Virus record (IMG/VR): IMGVR_UViG_3300044634_005102
Span: 1-29,049 of that record
Length of the DNA stretch: 29,049 bases
Reading direction: 5' to 3' (one strand)
Origin: a virus
In this document: one piece after another, positions 22,150 to 29,049 of the stretch
Numbering within the stretch: position 1 is the first letter of the stretch
How the letters are laid out: every line of letters starts with the position of its first letter
The notes under the pieces: model-generated
Told to the model about the DNA's origin: nothing
The model's database searches: none
Seen by the model: only the letters and a program-made list of their open reading frames with translations
Program-made: the position numbers and the translations under genes

Positions 22150-22309
22150 ATTCCTCTCGCACTTAAAACAACCGTCCACCTTTCGCGGCCTCGCCATCCT
22201 TGCCGGACTCGGCGGTATCGCCGTTGACCCCGCCCAGGTCAACGCCATCGCGGCCGCCGTGGCAGCAATCATCGCCCTCATCGAGGTATTCCGCAAGGAA
22301 TCCAAATGA
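22142..22309 (+). CDS. Second small membrane protein, holin/antiholin-like
   Basis: This 55-residue protein has basic N-terminal MNKFLSHLKQPSTFRG, then hydrophobic stretches at about 17-30 and 34-49 (NAIAAAVAAIIALIEVF), and ends FRKESK. Similar small phage membrane proteins with PSTxRGLA starts occur in lysis regions. It may be a holin or antiholin partner of the preceding gene. It overlaps that gene and the next (ATGA at 22306). Confidence 0.6.
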   Translation: MNKFLSHLKQPSTFRGLAILAGLGGIAVDPAQVNAIAAAVAAIIALIEVFRKESK

Positions 22310-22473
22310 TCCACCCCGCCCAGATCGTCACCGGCCTCCTGGCGACCGCGTTTGCCGTAGGAGCCCTCCTGCTCCTCGGTGGATGCAGCACGCTGGGCAT
22401 CTCGCTCCAGACTGACTATGGCCAATTCAGCTACACGCTGCCGGAGCTGCCAAAGCCTACATCGAGCAAATGA
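22306..22473 (+). CDS. Small lipoprotein of the lysis cassette (possible o-spanin)
   Basis: This 55-residue protein has a signal peptide with a lipobox LLGGC; C27 would be lipidated. The mature part is only about 29 residues (CSTLGISLQTDYGQFSYTLP...). Its place in the lysis cassette suggests an outer-membrane spanin-like or accessory lipoprotein, but no inner-membrane partner with a long coiled coil is visible. It starts by ATGA overlap. The lipobox supports a Gram-negative host. Confidence 0.6.
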   Translation: MIHPAQIVTGLLATAFAVGALLLLGGCSTLGISLQTDYGQFSYTLPELPKPTSSK

Positions 22474-22495
22474 CCCATAAATTTTAATCCTCCCG

Positions 22496-23041
22496 ATGCT
22501 CCCCCCGAGCCGCCCACAGCAAGCGAAGTCCAAGACGCAAGCCCTGCTCACCAAGGCCCGCGTGGATGATGCCGTGGCGCTTGTGGGCATTCGAGGCTAC
22601 TACCGCGACAGCATGGGAGTCCCAGGCGAGAACGACCGAGGCATCTACGACGACGCCATTTTCCTCGTCTCGCCAAACGCCTACGCCACCTTCAACGCCA
22701 ACACCGATCCGAGCGTGAAGCGCCAAGGCATCGCTGTGCTGAAGCCCGGCGTGCATCGCTACCGCAAAGGCAAACACGGCCTCAGCAAGCCTGGCGGCGG
22801 CTACCCCGCCCTCCGCCCCGCAAACCCCGCTGAAGAACTCCCCGTGACCCGCGACGGCACGGGCGACAGTATGGGCATCGCAATCAACATCCACAAAGGG
22901 GGCTTCCGCACCACCAGCAGCGAAGGCTGCCAGACCATTTACCCCAGCCAGTGGGAGTCTTTCATTTCCCTGGTCTATTCCGAAATGGACCGCGCCGGGC
23001 AGAAGACAATCCCTTACCTGCTCGTCGAGGAGGAAGCATGA
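22496..23041 (+). CDS. Putative endolysin, L,D-transpeptidase-like
   Basis: This 181-residue protein carries H133 (INIHKGG) and S142-E-G-C145 (TSSEGCQT), resembling the HG...SHGC catalytic set of YkuD L,D-transpeptidase-type enzymes, though the usual Arg after Cys-x is absent. An N-terminal part (residues 25-60, GIRGYYRDSMGVPGEN) is shared by a group of phage lysis-region proteins. By position it is the cell-wall enzyme (or its substitute) of the lysis cassette. An amidase or peptidase function is possible. No signal peptide is visible, so it would need the holin. Confidence 0.6.
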   Translation: MLPPSRPQQAKSKTQALLTKARVDDAVALVGIRGYYRDSMGVPGENDRGIYDDAIFLVSPNAYATFNANTDPSVKRQGIAVLKPGVHRYRKGKHGLSKPGGGYPALRPANPAEELPVTRDGTGDSMGIAINIHKGGFRTTSSEGCQTIYPSQWESFISLVYSEMDRAGQKTIPYLLVEEEA

Positions 23042-23268
23042 GCGCCAAACGCAAGCCCGCCACCCGCAAAGCCGTGCTGGAGCGCATCCGAAAAGAACTC
23101 GTCGAGCAATTCGATGTCGGTCTTGCAGTAGTCTCTTGGGAAGAGGGCGGCGAGACATTCCACATGGATTTTAAATTCGGGAACGAATACGCGGTCGAAA
23201 AGCTCGCCGAGCGGACCAGCGACATTTTGTTCCCGTTTGAAGACGAAGAAGAGGAGGAAGAAGTATGA
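23038..23268 (+). CDS. Small protein with acidic C-terminus, unknown
   Basis: This 76-residue protein has a basic N-terminal helix (KRKPATRKAVLERIRKELV), a short beta region (FDVGLAVVSWEEGGETFHMDF) and an Asp/Glu tail (FEDEEEEEEV). No family is recognised. It starts with an ATGA overlap after GAGGAGGAAG, and its stop overlaps the next start, so it is coupled to both neighbours. Confidence 0.55.
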   Translation: MSAKRKPATRKAVLERIRKELVEQFDVGLAVVSWEEGGETFHMDFKFGNEYAVEKLAERTSDILFPFEDEEEEEEV

Positions 23269-24251
23269 AGACCAACAGGCTGCAAAACATCGTTCACGCC
23301 AGCCAAGTCGCCGCCGCGCAAAACGAGGCTGCGCAAGCGCGAGCGCAACTTGAGGCCGAGCGCCGCGCACACGCCGAGACCGTCAAGGCTCTTGAGCGTT
23401 CGCGTTTCACGAAGCCGCCGCGCAAAGTTGCTCCGCGCATCTCCAAGGCCGGGACCGGAGACATTGTTGAAGTGATTTTTTCTGATGTCCACGGCAACAA
23501 GCACGACCCTGCCGCGATGGCTGCTTTCCTCGCAGACCTCAAATCCATCAATCCAGACCGCCTCATCATCGGCGGCGATTTTATCGACTGCGGCGGATTC
23601 TTGGCCGAGCACCACGCGCTTGGCTATGTGGCAGAGACCGAGGACAGCTACGAAGACGACATCGCCGTCTCCAACAGTCTCCTCGACCAAATCCTTGCTG
23701 CCGCCTCGCCCTCTGAGGTGCATTATGTAGAAGGCAACCATGAATGGCGTGTCGAGCGGTGGGCGCTCACCCAACGCCTCGCGCACCACAAGGATACCGA
23801 CCTCCTTCGCCGCACCTTTTGTGCCGAGCATGTGCTGAGGCTCAAAGACCGAGGCATCCGCTACTACCACCAAGGCAAAACCCACGGCGATTGCGACACG
23901 CCAGGCTGGGTCAAAATCGACAAGGCGTTTTTCGTGCACAAAATCAGCAACGCCCGCGACGCCGCTGGACAAGCTATGGCCAAGGCCGCCGCGAATATCG
24001 TCTTCTTCGACACCCACCGTGCCGCCTACAAGCCCATGCACCTCCCCGGCGTTGGCCTCATTTCCGCCTGGAACCCCGGCTGCCTGTGCAAACGCCAGCC
24101 CCTCTACGCCAACACCCGCCCCACAGAATGGACCCACGGCTACCTCGTCCGCTTCATCAGCAAAAAGACCGGCAACTTCCAGATGGTGAATGTCACCATC
24201 AACGAAGGCACCAGCTACGCCAGCCTCCTCCTCAAACCCAAGTCCGCATGA
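23265..24251 (+). CDS. Metallophosphoesterase (calcineurin-like)
   Basis: This 328-residue protein has an N-terminal coiled coil (about 10-45, rich in A/E/R), then the phosphoesterase motifs: D74-V-H76 (FSDVHGN), D105 with D108 (GGDFID), N158-H159 (EGNHEW), H225 (FFVHK) and D249-T-H251 (FFDTHRA). The last motif normally reads GHxH; here the first His is replaced by Asp. It could hydrolyse nucleotides or phosphoproteins with two metals. It lies between the lysis cassette and tail genes. It starts at an ATGA overlap after GAGGAGGAAGAAG. Confidence 0.8.
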   Translation: MKTNRLQNIVHASQVAAAQNEAAQARAQLEAERRAHAETVKALERSRFTKPPRKVAPRISKAGTGDIVEVIFSDVHGNKHDPAAMAAFLADLKSINPDRLIIGGDFIDCGGFLAEHHALGYVAETEDSYEDDIAVSNSLLDQILAAASPSEVHYVEGNHEWRVERWALTQRLAHHKDTDLLRRTFCAEHVLRLKDRGIRYYHQGKTHGDCDTPGWVKIDKAFFVHKISNARDAAGQAMAKAAANIVFFDTHRAAYKPMHLPGVGLISAWNPGCLCKRQPLYANTRPTEWTHGYLVRFISKKTGNFQMVNVTINEGTSYASLLLKPKSA

Positions 24252-24703
24252 ACAAACTCGCCGCCATCGCCCTCAAGCACAAAGCCCTCAAATACGGCAT
24301 CCCCGCAAACCAAGGATGGCTCACCCGCCAGCAAGCCGCCCGCCAACTCGGCTGCCCCGAGCGCAATGTCCACGACCTCCTGCGCGACGCCATAGAAGCC
24401 CGCGACATCGAGACTAAAAAATTCAGCGATTGGGACGCCGCCACCATGCGCCCCGTGCAAGTCACCTGCTACCGCATCATCGAGCCCGGCACCCCCAAGC
24501 CCGCCAAATCCTCTGCCGCCGCAGCGGAAACCATCCCCGGCATCCCCGCCGATTTGCTGCCCAAGGTTCGCCAAAAAATCCTCGAGCACCCGCACAAAAC
24601 CGCCAGCGCCATCAAGGACTTGTTTTCCACAAACAACCGTATGCGCCTGAGCGTAGCAGCGATTCGCGGGCTACTTGACAAGCCCCCGCACAATAAAAAG
24701 TAG
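24248..24703 (+). CDS. Winged-helix-like DNA-binding protein
   Basis: This 151-residue protein has a helix-turn-helix at about 24-50 (WLTRQQAARQLGCPERNVHDLL) and a second helical domain at about 105-145 (VRQKILEHPHKTASAIKDLF). Between them is an Ala/Pro/Ser-rich linker. It may be a late transcription regulator. It starts by ATGA overlap with the phosphoesterase. Confidence 0.6.
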   Translation: MNKLAAIALKHKALKYGIPANQGWLTRQQAARQLGCPERNVHDLLRDAIEARDIETKKFSDWDAATMRPVQVTCYRIIEPGTPKPAKSSAAAAETIPGIPADLLPKVRQKILEHPHKTASAIKDLFSTNNRMRLSVAAIRGLLDKPPHNKK

Positions 24704-26779
24704 ATGCCCGATGACCAAACAATCGTAGAAGGCGACGCCGGATTCCTCGGCATGGCCTCCCGCCTCAACCCGCTGCAACTCCAGCCGGGCATGGTCCAGT
24801 ATTGTGAAAACATGCGCCTCGACCGAGGCGTGGCGCAGACCCGCAAAGGGGCGAAGCGGCTGGGAGAATCCATCGGCTACATTGGCGAGGCGCTGACCGT
24901 TCCTTTCCAACTTGGAACGGACAAAACAATCTCCTCACTGACTCGCGGCGGCAACGGAAACCTCACGGCTACGGCCACTCTCGCCGCGCATGGCTACGCC
25001 ACCGGAGACCGAATCAACATTCGCGGAGCCTCGCCTGCGCAATACAACGGCGACTTCTACATCACGGCCACCGACGCAAATGCCTTCACCTACACGATGG
25101 CTGCCGACCCCGGCGCAAACGCCACCGGAACGCTTGTGGCCAACAAGGGGCCTATTGTTCAAACGACCTACACCGGAGGCATCATCGGAGCGGGCATTTA
25201 CTCCTCGCCGCGCCTGGACAATTCCAACGAATACATCGTCCTTGCCGGACCAAACTCTGTTTACCTCTGGCGCGACGGCGCGAATCTCCAGACGATTCAG
25301 CTTCCCAATACCGACACGCTGGTTGCTGGCGATGACATCGAGATCATCCAAGCCTTCGACAAACTCTACCTGCTGCGCACCCGCGAGGAGTCGCTGATCC
25401 GCCTCCAGACGCTCACGCAGGCCAGCGGCACGGCCACAGCTACCACGCTGGGCACGCACCCCTACCAAACCGGCGAGGTGGTGCGCATCAGCGGGGCAGG
25501 GGAGGCCGGTTACTTGGCCGACTTTGAGGTGACGCGGATTTCCTCCACGCAGTTTTCGTTTTCTGTTCCCTCCGCCACGGCGGCTTCTGCCAACGGCACG
25601 ATTATTTCCCAGCGTGTGCAGCCTGCCTTGGTGTGGGATGGCATCCTGGCAAATGGTTTCTCCCGCGTCGCGCAGGGATCGCATCCGCTGGGCGTGACCT
25701 ACTCGCGCCTGCCCAGCACCAGCACGGCGACTTACTACAACAACCAACTCGTCATCGCCCGCAACCGCGACGAGGTGCTGATTTCGGATGTTTTCGACGC
25801 CGAGACCTACGATCCGGTGAGCAAGGCATTCCGCGCCAACTCGGGCTCGAACGACTACATCGTGGCCCTGCACCCCTATGCCGAGGGCCAAGTTCTCGTC
25901 TTCTGCCGCAAATCTATCTGGCTCGCCACGGCGGCCATCGGCACGGATGGCGTTTCGATTGACCCCGCCGCTTCCAGCCTGCAACTCCTCACCGACGAGA
26001 TCGGCTGCTCGGCCAAGCGATCCATCGCTACCGCAGGCGTGTATGTGTTTTTCCTCTCGGACAATGGCGTTTACCGGCTGGACAATCAATTTGACCTCAA
26101 GCTGCGCGGCAGCACTCAGACTCTCTCGGACCCCATCGCCGACCTCATCGCCGAGATCAACGCCCCGGCAGCGCACCTGAGCAACGGCATTTATTTTGCG
26201 AACCGCTACTACCTCGCCGTGCCGCTCGGCACCAGCACCGAGCCGAACGCCCTCTTCGCCTTCAACATGCTGAACCAGCAGTGGGAGACCAAAGACATCT
26301 ACGGCTTCCCGTTGAACCGCCTGCTCGTCTCCGACTACGGCACACAGCGCCGCCTCTTCACGGCCACCACCACCGGCAAACTCTTCCTCCTCGATGAGCA
26401 AGAGACCGGAGCCGACGATACCCAAAGCGGCCTCGGCAGCACCCCTGTCCTCGGCAGTCTCCTGACCCGCCGCTACGGCTGGGGAAGCCTCAACGCCAAA
26501 CGCCTGACCCGCACCAAGGCCAGCGTCGTCCTGTCCGCTGGAAGCGCCTGCACGCTCGATGCGGTGACGACGGATTTCGACGCTGATTTCCAGATCGCCT
26601 CCTTAGTGAACACCACCGCCGACCAAGAGGACTACACGCTGAAGGCTCCGCTGCGCTGCAAGGCAACCGCCCTCGACCTCCGCTTCCGCACCACCTCCGG
26701 CCGCCCCATCCTCCGCACCCTCGCCGCCGAGGCGACAATCAACGGGCCGGTGAGTGCCGAAACCCGAACCTTAAACTAA
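24704..26779 (+). CDS. Tail tubular/stopper protein (T7 gp12/P22 gp10-like)
   Basis: This 691-residue beta-rich protein fits the family of podovirus tail-hub or stopper proteins that seal the portal: its length, the N-terminal LNPLQLQPGMVQYCENMRLDRG signature of gene products that bind the connector, and repeated beta strands. Two similar inserts (about 86-143 and 241-300: ATGDRINIRGASPAQYNGDFY, QTGEVVRISGAGEAGYLADF) resemble a small beta domain also present in the fibre at 19994. It follows the AT start GTAGATG with no Shine-Dalgarno. Confidence 0.75.
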   Translation: MPDDQTIVEGDAGFLGMASRLNPLQLQPGMVQYCENMRLDRGVAQTRKGAKRLGESIGYIGEALTVPFQLGTDKTISSLTRGGNGNLTATATLAAHGYATGDRINIRGASPAQYNGDFYITATDANAFTYTMAADPGANATGTLVANKGPIVQTTYTGGIIGAGIYSSPRLDNSNEYIVLAGPNSVYLWRDGANLQTIQLPNTDTLVAGDDIEIIQAFDKLYLLRTREESLIRLQTLTQASGTATATTLGTHPYQTGEVVRISGAGEAGYLADFEVTRISSTQFSFSVPSATAASANGTIISQRVQPALVWDGILANGFSRVAQGSHPLGVTYSRLPSTSTATYYNNQLVIARNRDEVLISDVFDAETYDPVSKAFRANSGSNDYIVALHPYAEGQVLVFCRKSIWLATAAIGTDGVSIDPAASSLQLLTDEIGCSAKRSIATAGVYVFFLSDNGVYRLDNQFDLKLRGSTQTLSDPIADLIAEINAPAAHLSNGIYFANRYYLAVPLGTSTEPNALFAFNMLNQQWETKDIYGFPLNRLLVSDYGTQRRLFTATTTGKLFLLDEQETGADDTQSGLGSTPVLGSLLTRRYGWGSLNAKRLTRTKASVVLSAGSACTLDAVTTDFDADFQIASLVNTTADQEDYTLKAPLRCKATALDLRFRTTSGRPILRTLAAEATINGPVSAETRTLN

Positions 26780-26780
26780 C

Positions 26781-26807
26781 CACAGAGGACACAGAGAACA
26801 CAGAGGA
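26781..26807. repeat. Three tandem 9-bp CACAGAGRA repeats
   Basis: CACAGAGGA (26781-26789), CACAGAGAA (26790-26798) and CACAGAGGA (26799-26807) follow the tail tubular gene. Sequences of this sort (ACCACAGAGGACACAGAG...) occur as dispersed intergenic repeats in many environmental bacterial genomes, as I recall. Here it stands directly before the leader of the collar gene, so it may be host DNA picked up by the phage. Confidence 0.6.
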
Positions 26808-26818
26808 CGCCTCTTAAT

Positions 26819-26834
26819 CCTTAAAACTTAAAAC
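26819..26834. repeat. AT-rich leader repeat, second copy
   Basis: CCTTAAAACTTAAAAC (26819-26834) lies 6 bp before the collar gene and matches the leader at 19295-19318 before another fibre-type gene. Both precede ATGGC. A shared late control element is possible. Confidence 0.45.
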
Positions 26835-26840
26835 TCAAAA

Positions 26841-27509
26841 ATGGCAACCGTCACCCCAGGCTACACATTTACAAACGATGAAGTCGTTACCCCAGCAAAG
26901 CTCAACTCGGCGGCTACGCCAACGGTAGCCCTCGCAAATAACGAGGTGACAACTTCAACAATCGCTGATGGCGCTGTCACTCAAGCCAAGCTCAACTCCA
27001 GCGTCACACTTGTGCCGACCGGAGCGATCATGCCGTTTGCCATGAACACCGCGCCAAGTGGATGGCTCGCAGCCAATGGATCGGCAGTGTCTCGCACGGC
27101 TTTTGCCGCTCTCTTTGCAGCCATCGGGACAACTTACGGTGCTGGCGATGGTAGCACCACATTTACCCTTCCTGACTTGCGTGGATATTTCGTGCGAGGA
27201 TCAGGCACGAATAGCGATGGCGTTGCCGCTGGCACTTTTGGAGCCAAGCAAGCGGATGGAGTGATCAGCCATACGCATTCTGGCACCACAGGACATGACT
27301 ATCCAGATCATGCGCATAGCCATAGCGCGGCAAGTGGCGGAAGTTCTTATTATATGTATGGTGGAGGAGGTCTTGGAACATTTGGAGGCTCGACCAATGG
27401 CGCTTCTACCCGCCACCAGCACGATTTCACTACCAGTAGCCAATCCCCCGCAGGCGCGACCGAGACCCGCCCGCGCAACATAGCCATGTTGTATTGCATC
27501 AAAGCCTAA
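26841..27509 (+). CDS. Tail collar-domain fibre
   Basis: This 222-residue protein has a tail collar domain (Phage_collar type): VPTGAIMPFAMNTAPSGWL, then GTTYGAGDGSTTFTLPDLRG, and a His-rich region at about 145-165 (HTHSGTTGHDYPDHAHSH) likely to bind metal, as in T4 gp12-like short fibres. The C-terminus ends RPRNIAMLYCIKA, the usual end of collar proteins. It would help host binding. The AT-rich leader and CACAGAG repeats precede it. Confidence 0.85.
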   Translation: MATVTPGYTFTNDEVVTPAKLNSAATPTVALANNEVTTSTIADGAVTQAKLNSSVTLVPTGAIMPFAMNTAPSGWLAANGSAVSRTAFAALFAAIGTTYGAGDGSTTFTLPDLRGYFVRGSGTNSDGVAAGTFGAKQADGVISHTHSGTTGHDYPDHAHSHSAASGGSSYYMYGGGGLGTFGGSTNGASTRHQHDFTTSSQSPAGATETRPRNIAMLYCIKA

Positions 27510-27874
27510 TGCTCCCCTGGGAAAGAGCCCGAAACTGGCATGACGACAACACCACCGAACCCTTCGAGTCCCTACTCGCCTGGCACATGGCCCACGGCCT
27601 CGTTTTCAACACCCCGCAAGTCTTCCTCCTCGCCCACGAAGTCCACTACTCCCCAGACACTAACACCATGACCTACGACCTCCCCCCCAACGCTTGGTTC
27701 GTCGAGCTCGCCGCCTCGGTCGGCCACGCGAACCCCGTCCGCGAATTTCTCCGCGTAGCCACACACCCCCAAGAGTGGGCCATCTGGCACCGCCGCAATT
27801 CCTTCCAACCCCACGCCTACCCATGGGCCAAACTCGCCCGCCGCGTTGGTCTCGTTGAAGGGAGGGTTTCGTAA
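27509..27874 (+). CDS. Small protein, unknown, between collar and ejection genes
   Basis: This 121-residue protein starts at a TAATG overlap (27507-27511). It is Trp/His-rich (MLPWERARNWHDDNT, FESLLAWHMAHG, HEVHY, WAIWHRRN) and resembles a small cytosolic or tail-associated protein rather than a known enzyme. No catalytic pattern is clear. Its end meets the next gene's start. Confidence 0.55.
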   Translation: MLPWERARNWHDDNTTEPFESLLAWHMAHGLVFNTPQVFLLAHEVHYSPDTNTMTYDLPPNAWFVELAASVGHANPVREFLRVATHPQEWAIWHRRNSFQPHAYPWAKLARRVGLVEGRVS

Positions 27875-29049
27875 TGGGAGGTTCCTCAGCATCTAAACCC
27901 AAGGAACAAAAAGCGCCGCCACAAGCGCAGCCTATCGACTACGGCGCTTTGATGGCGCAATCGCGTGCGTCCGCAAAAGAGGACTACCGTGACCAGCTCA
28001 ACGCGCAGATCGAAGCCTATCCGAAACTTGAATCCCTTCAGCTCGGCACGATTGGCAAACTCTCCGATAGCCTCTCTGGCAACAATAACGCCTACACCCG
28101 CCGCGCTACCGACCAGCTCATCGCCGCCGAAGACCAAGCCAACCAACTTGGCCGCATCGGCGACTACACAGAGCAGCTCGGCTACCAAGCCGCCCGCGAC
28201 CTTGAAGGAACGGACATCGAACGCGAGCTCCAACGCCAAGCCACCAGCGAACTCGCCCTCGGCCGCAGCCTGAGCCCCGAGCAGGAGCGCCAAGCCACCC
28301 AGCAAGCCCGCGCCGGGATGGCTGCCCGTGGCCTCGGAGTCGGCACCGGAGCCCTCGCCGCCGAAGTGCTTAACCGCGATGCCTACGCCACCGAGCGCGA
28401 AGCGAGCCGCCGTAACTTCGCAGGCTCCACCAATCAAATGCTCGTCGGCAACCGGCAAAACCGCATCGGCCAAGTCGGCAACATCCTCGGCCAGTCTGCC
28501 AACACCAGGATGAACCAAGCCAACCTCCGCAGCAGCCTCGCCGGAGCCAACATCACCATCGACCCCTACGCTCGCGCCATGAACCCCGCCCTCGGCATGG
28601 GGGCCAGCACCCTCGGTAACTCCGGCCAGATGATCGGCAACACCTACTCGAACGCCACGCAGATGGCCGGAAATGTCGCAGGCGTCAACGCCTCCATGCT
28701 CGATTCCCGCTGGAACACGGTGCAAAACAACAACGCCTCCCTGCAAAGCGCCTACATGGGAGCCAGGGCCAGCGACAACGCCGCGAATATGGGCCTCCAT
28801 GGAGCAGCCATGGGAGCCAGCGCCGTCATCGGAGCCGCCGCCGCCGCCTGCTGGGTAGCCCGCGCCGCCTTCGGCACGGCCACTACTCGTTGGGTGGAAT
28901 ACCGCCGCGCCATGCTTCGCCATGCCAGCGACCGCACGATCCGCCTCTACTGCCAGCACGGCCAATCCATCGCCGCCGCCATCACCACGCCACTCCGCCG
29001 CCTCATCGCCCGCCTCACGCTCCGCACCCTTCAATGGTCCTGGAACTAA
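27874..29049 (+). CDS. Putative ejection/internal virion protein
   Basis: This 391-residue protein ends exactly at the last base of the window (TAA 29047-29049). It has a Gln/Ala/Arg-rich helical body (about 40-300, many QLGRIGDYTEQLGYQ-type segments) as in podovirus ejection proteins that leave the capsid with the DNA. An Ala-rich hydrophobic segment (about 305-325) leads to a C-terminal CWVARAAFG...RWVEYRR...LYCQHG (C326 onward), a module I have seen in other phage ejection or fibre proteins as CW.ARE.YG. It is a likely virion protein; ejection role is inference. Confidence 0.65.
   Translation: MGGSSASKPKEQKAPPQAQPIDYGALMAQSRASAKEDYRDQLNAQIEAYPKLESLQLGTIGKLSDSLSGNNNAYTRRATDQLIAAEDQANQLGRIGDYTEQLGYQAARDLEGTDIERELQRQATSELALGRSLSPEQERQATQQARAGMAARGLGVGTGALAAEVLNRDAYATEREASRRNFAGSTNQMLVGNRQNRIGQVGNILGQSANTRMNQANLRSSLAGANITIDPYARAMNPALGMGASTLGNSGQMIGNTYSNATQMAGNVAGVNASMLDSRWNTVQNNNASLQSAYMGARASDNAANMGLHGAAMGASAVIGAAAAACWVARAAFGTATTRWVEYRRAMLRHASDRTIRLYCQHGQSIAAAITTPLRRLIARLTLRTLQWSWN

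Noticed and set aside
24935-26425. Long minus-strand ORF of 496 codons
   Set aside because: Shadow of the tail tubular gene, with no recognisable domain and low-complexity Gly/Arg/Val runs.

Overview
The window reads as the core, and possibly most, of a small tailed bacteriophage genome of podovirus type. All convincing genes lie on the + strand. They are packed tightly, and most junctions share ATGA, GTGA or TAATG stop/start overlaps. No integrase, DNA polymerase, RNA polymerase, tRNA or CRISPR array was seen, so lifestyle and replication mode cannot be fixed from this window. The host is probably Gram-negative, because there is a lipoprotein in the lysis region. Many late genes have no visible Shine-Dalgarno sequence, and one intergenic repeat resembles repeats I associate with environmental bacteria such as the Verrucomicrobia/Planctomycetes group. 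That host guess is weak.

Layout. 1-1730: a control region with GTGCAC palindromes in front of a ribbon-helix-helix regulator, then small early genes: two HTH proteins, two membrane micropeptides, a DUF551 protein and unknowns. 1735-6913: DNA metabolism, comprising a Sak4-like P-loop ATPase, a Cas4/RecB-like Fe-S nuclease, an SSB-like protein ending in an SSB-type acidic tip, a RuvC-like resolvase and a RepA/DnaB-like helicase. 6914-7103: an iteron-like array of CCGCA-containing repeats with a large imperfect inverted repeat, a candidate replication origin. 7104-9885: a Nu1-like HTH protein (candidate small terminase), then an AT-richer cluster of small coiled-coil genes that share repeated gene junctions, then a zinc-ribbon protein. 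9882-11944: large terminase and two small genes, closed by a strong rho-independent terminator at about 12044-12081.

12225-17746: head genes (scaffold, DUF5309/SU10-type major capsid, small protein, portal, neck protein). 17786-21964: receptor-binding and fibre genes, including a composite fibre whose 5' half is much AT-richer than its 3' half. 21967-23041: lysis region (two holin-like membrane proteins, a small lipoprotein, an L,D-transpeptidase-like putative endolysin). 23038-24703: a small acidic-tailed protein, a metallophosphoesterase and a winged-helix-like protein. 24704-29049: tail tubular/stopper protein, tail-collar fibre, a small protein, and a putative ejection protein whose stop codon is the last three bases of the window.

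How it would work together (inference): the early regulator controls the left operon; the recombination proteins and helicase act at the iteron region; terminase packages DNA through the portal into the SU10-type capsid; the fibres and collar bind the host; the lysis cassette releases progeny.
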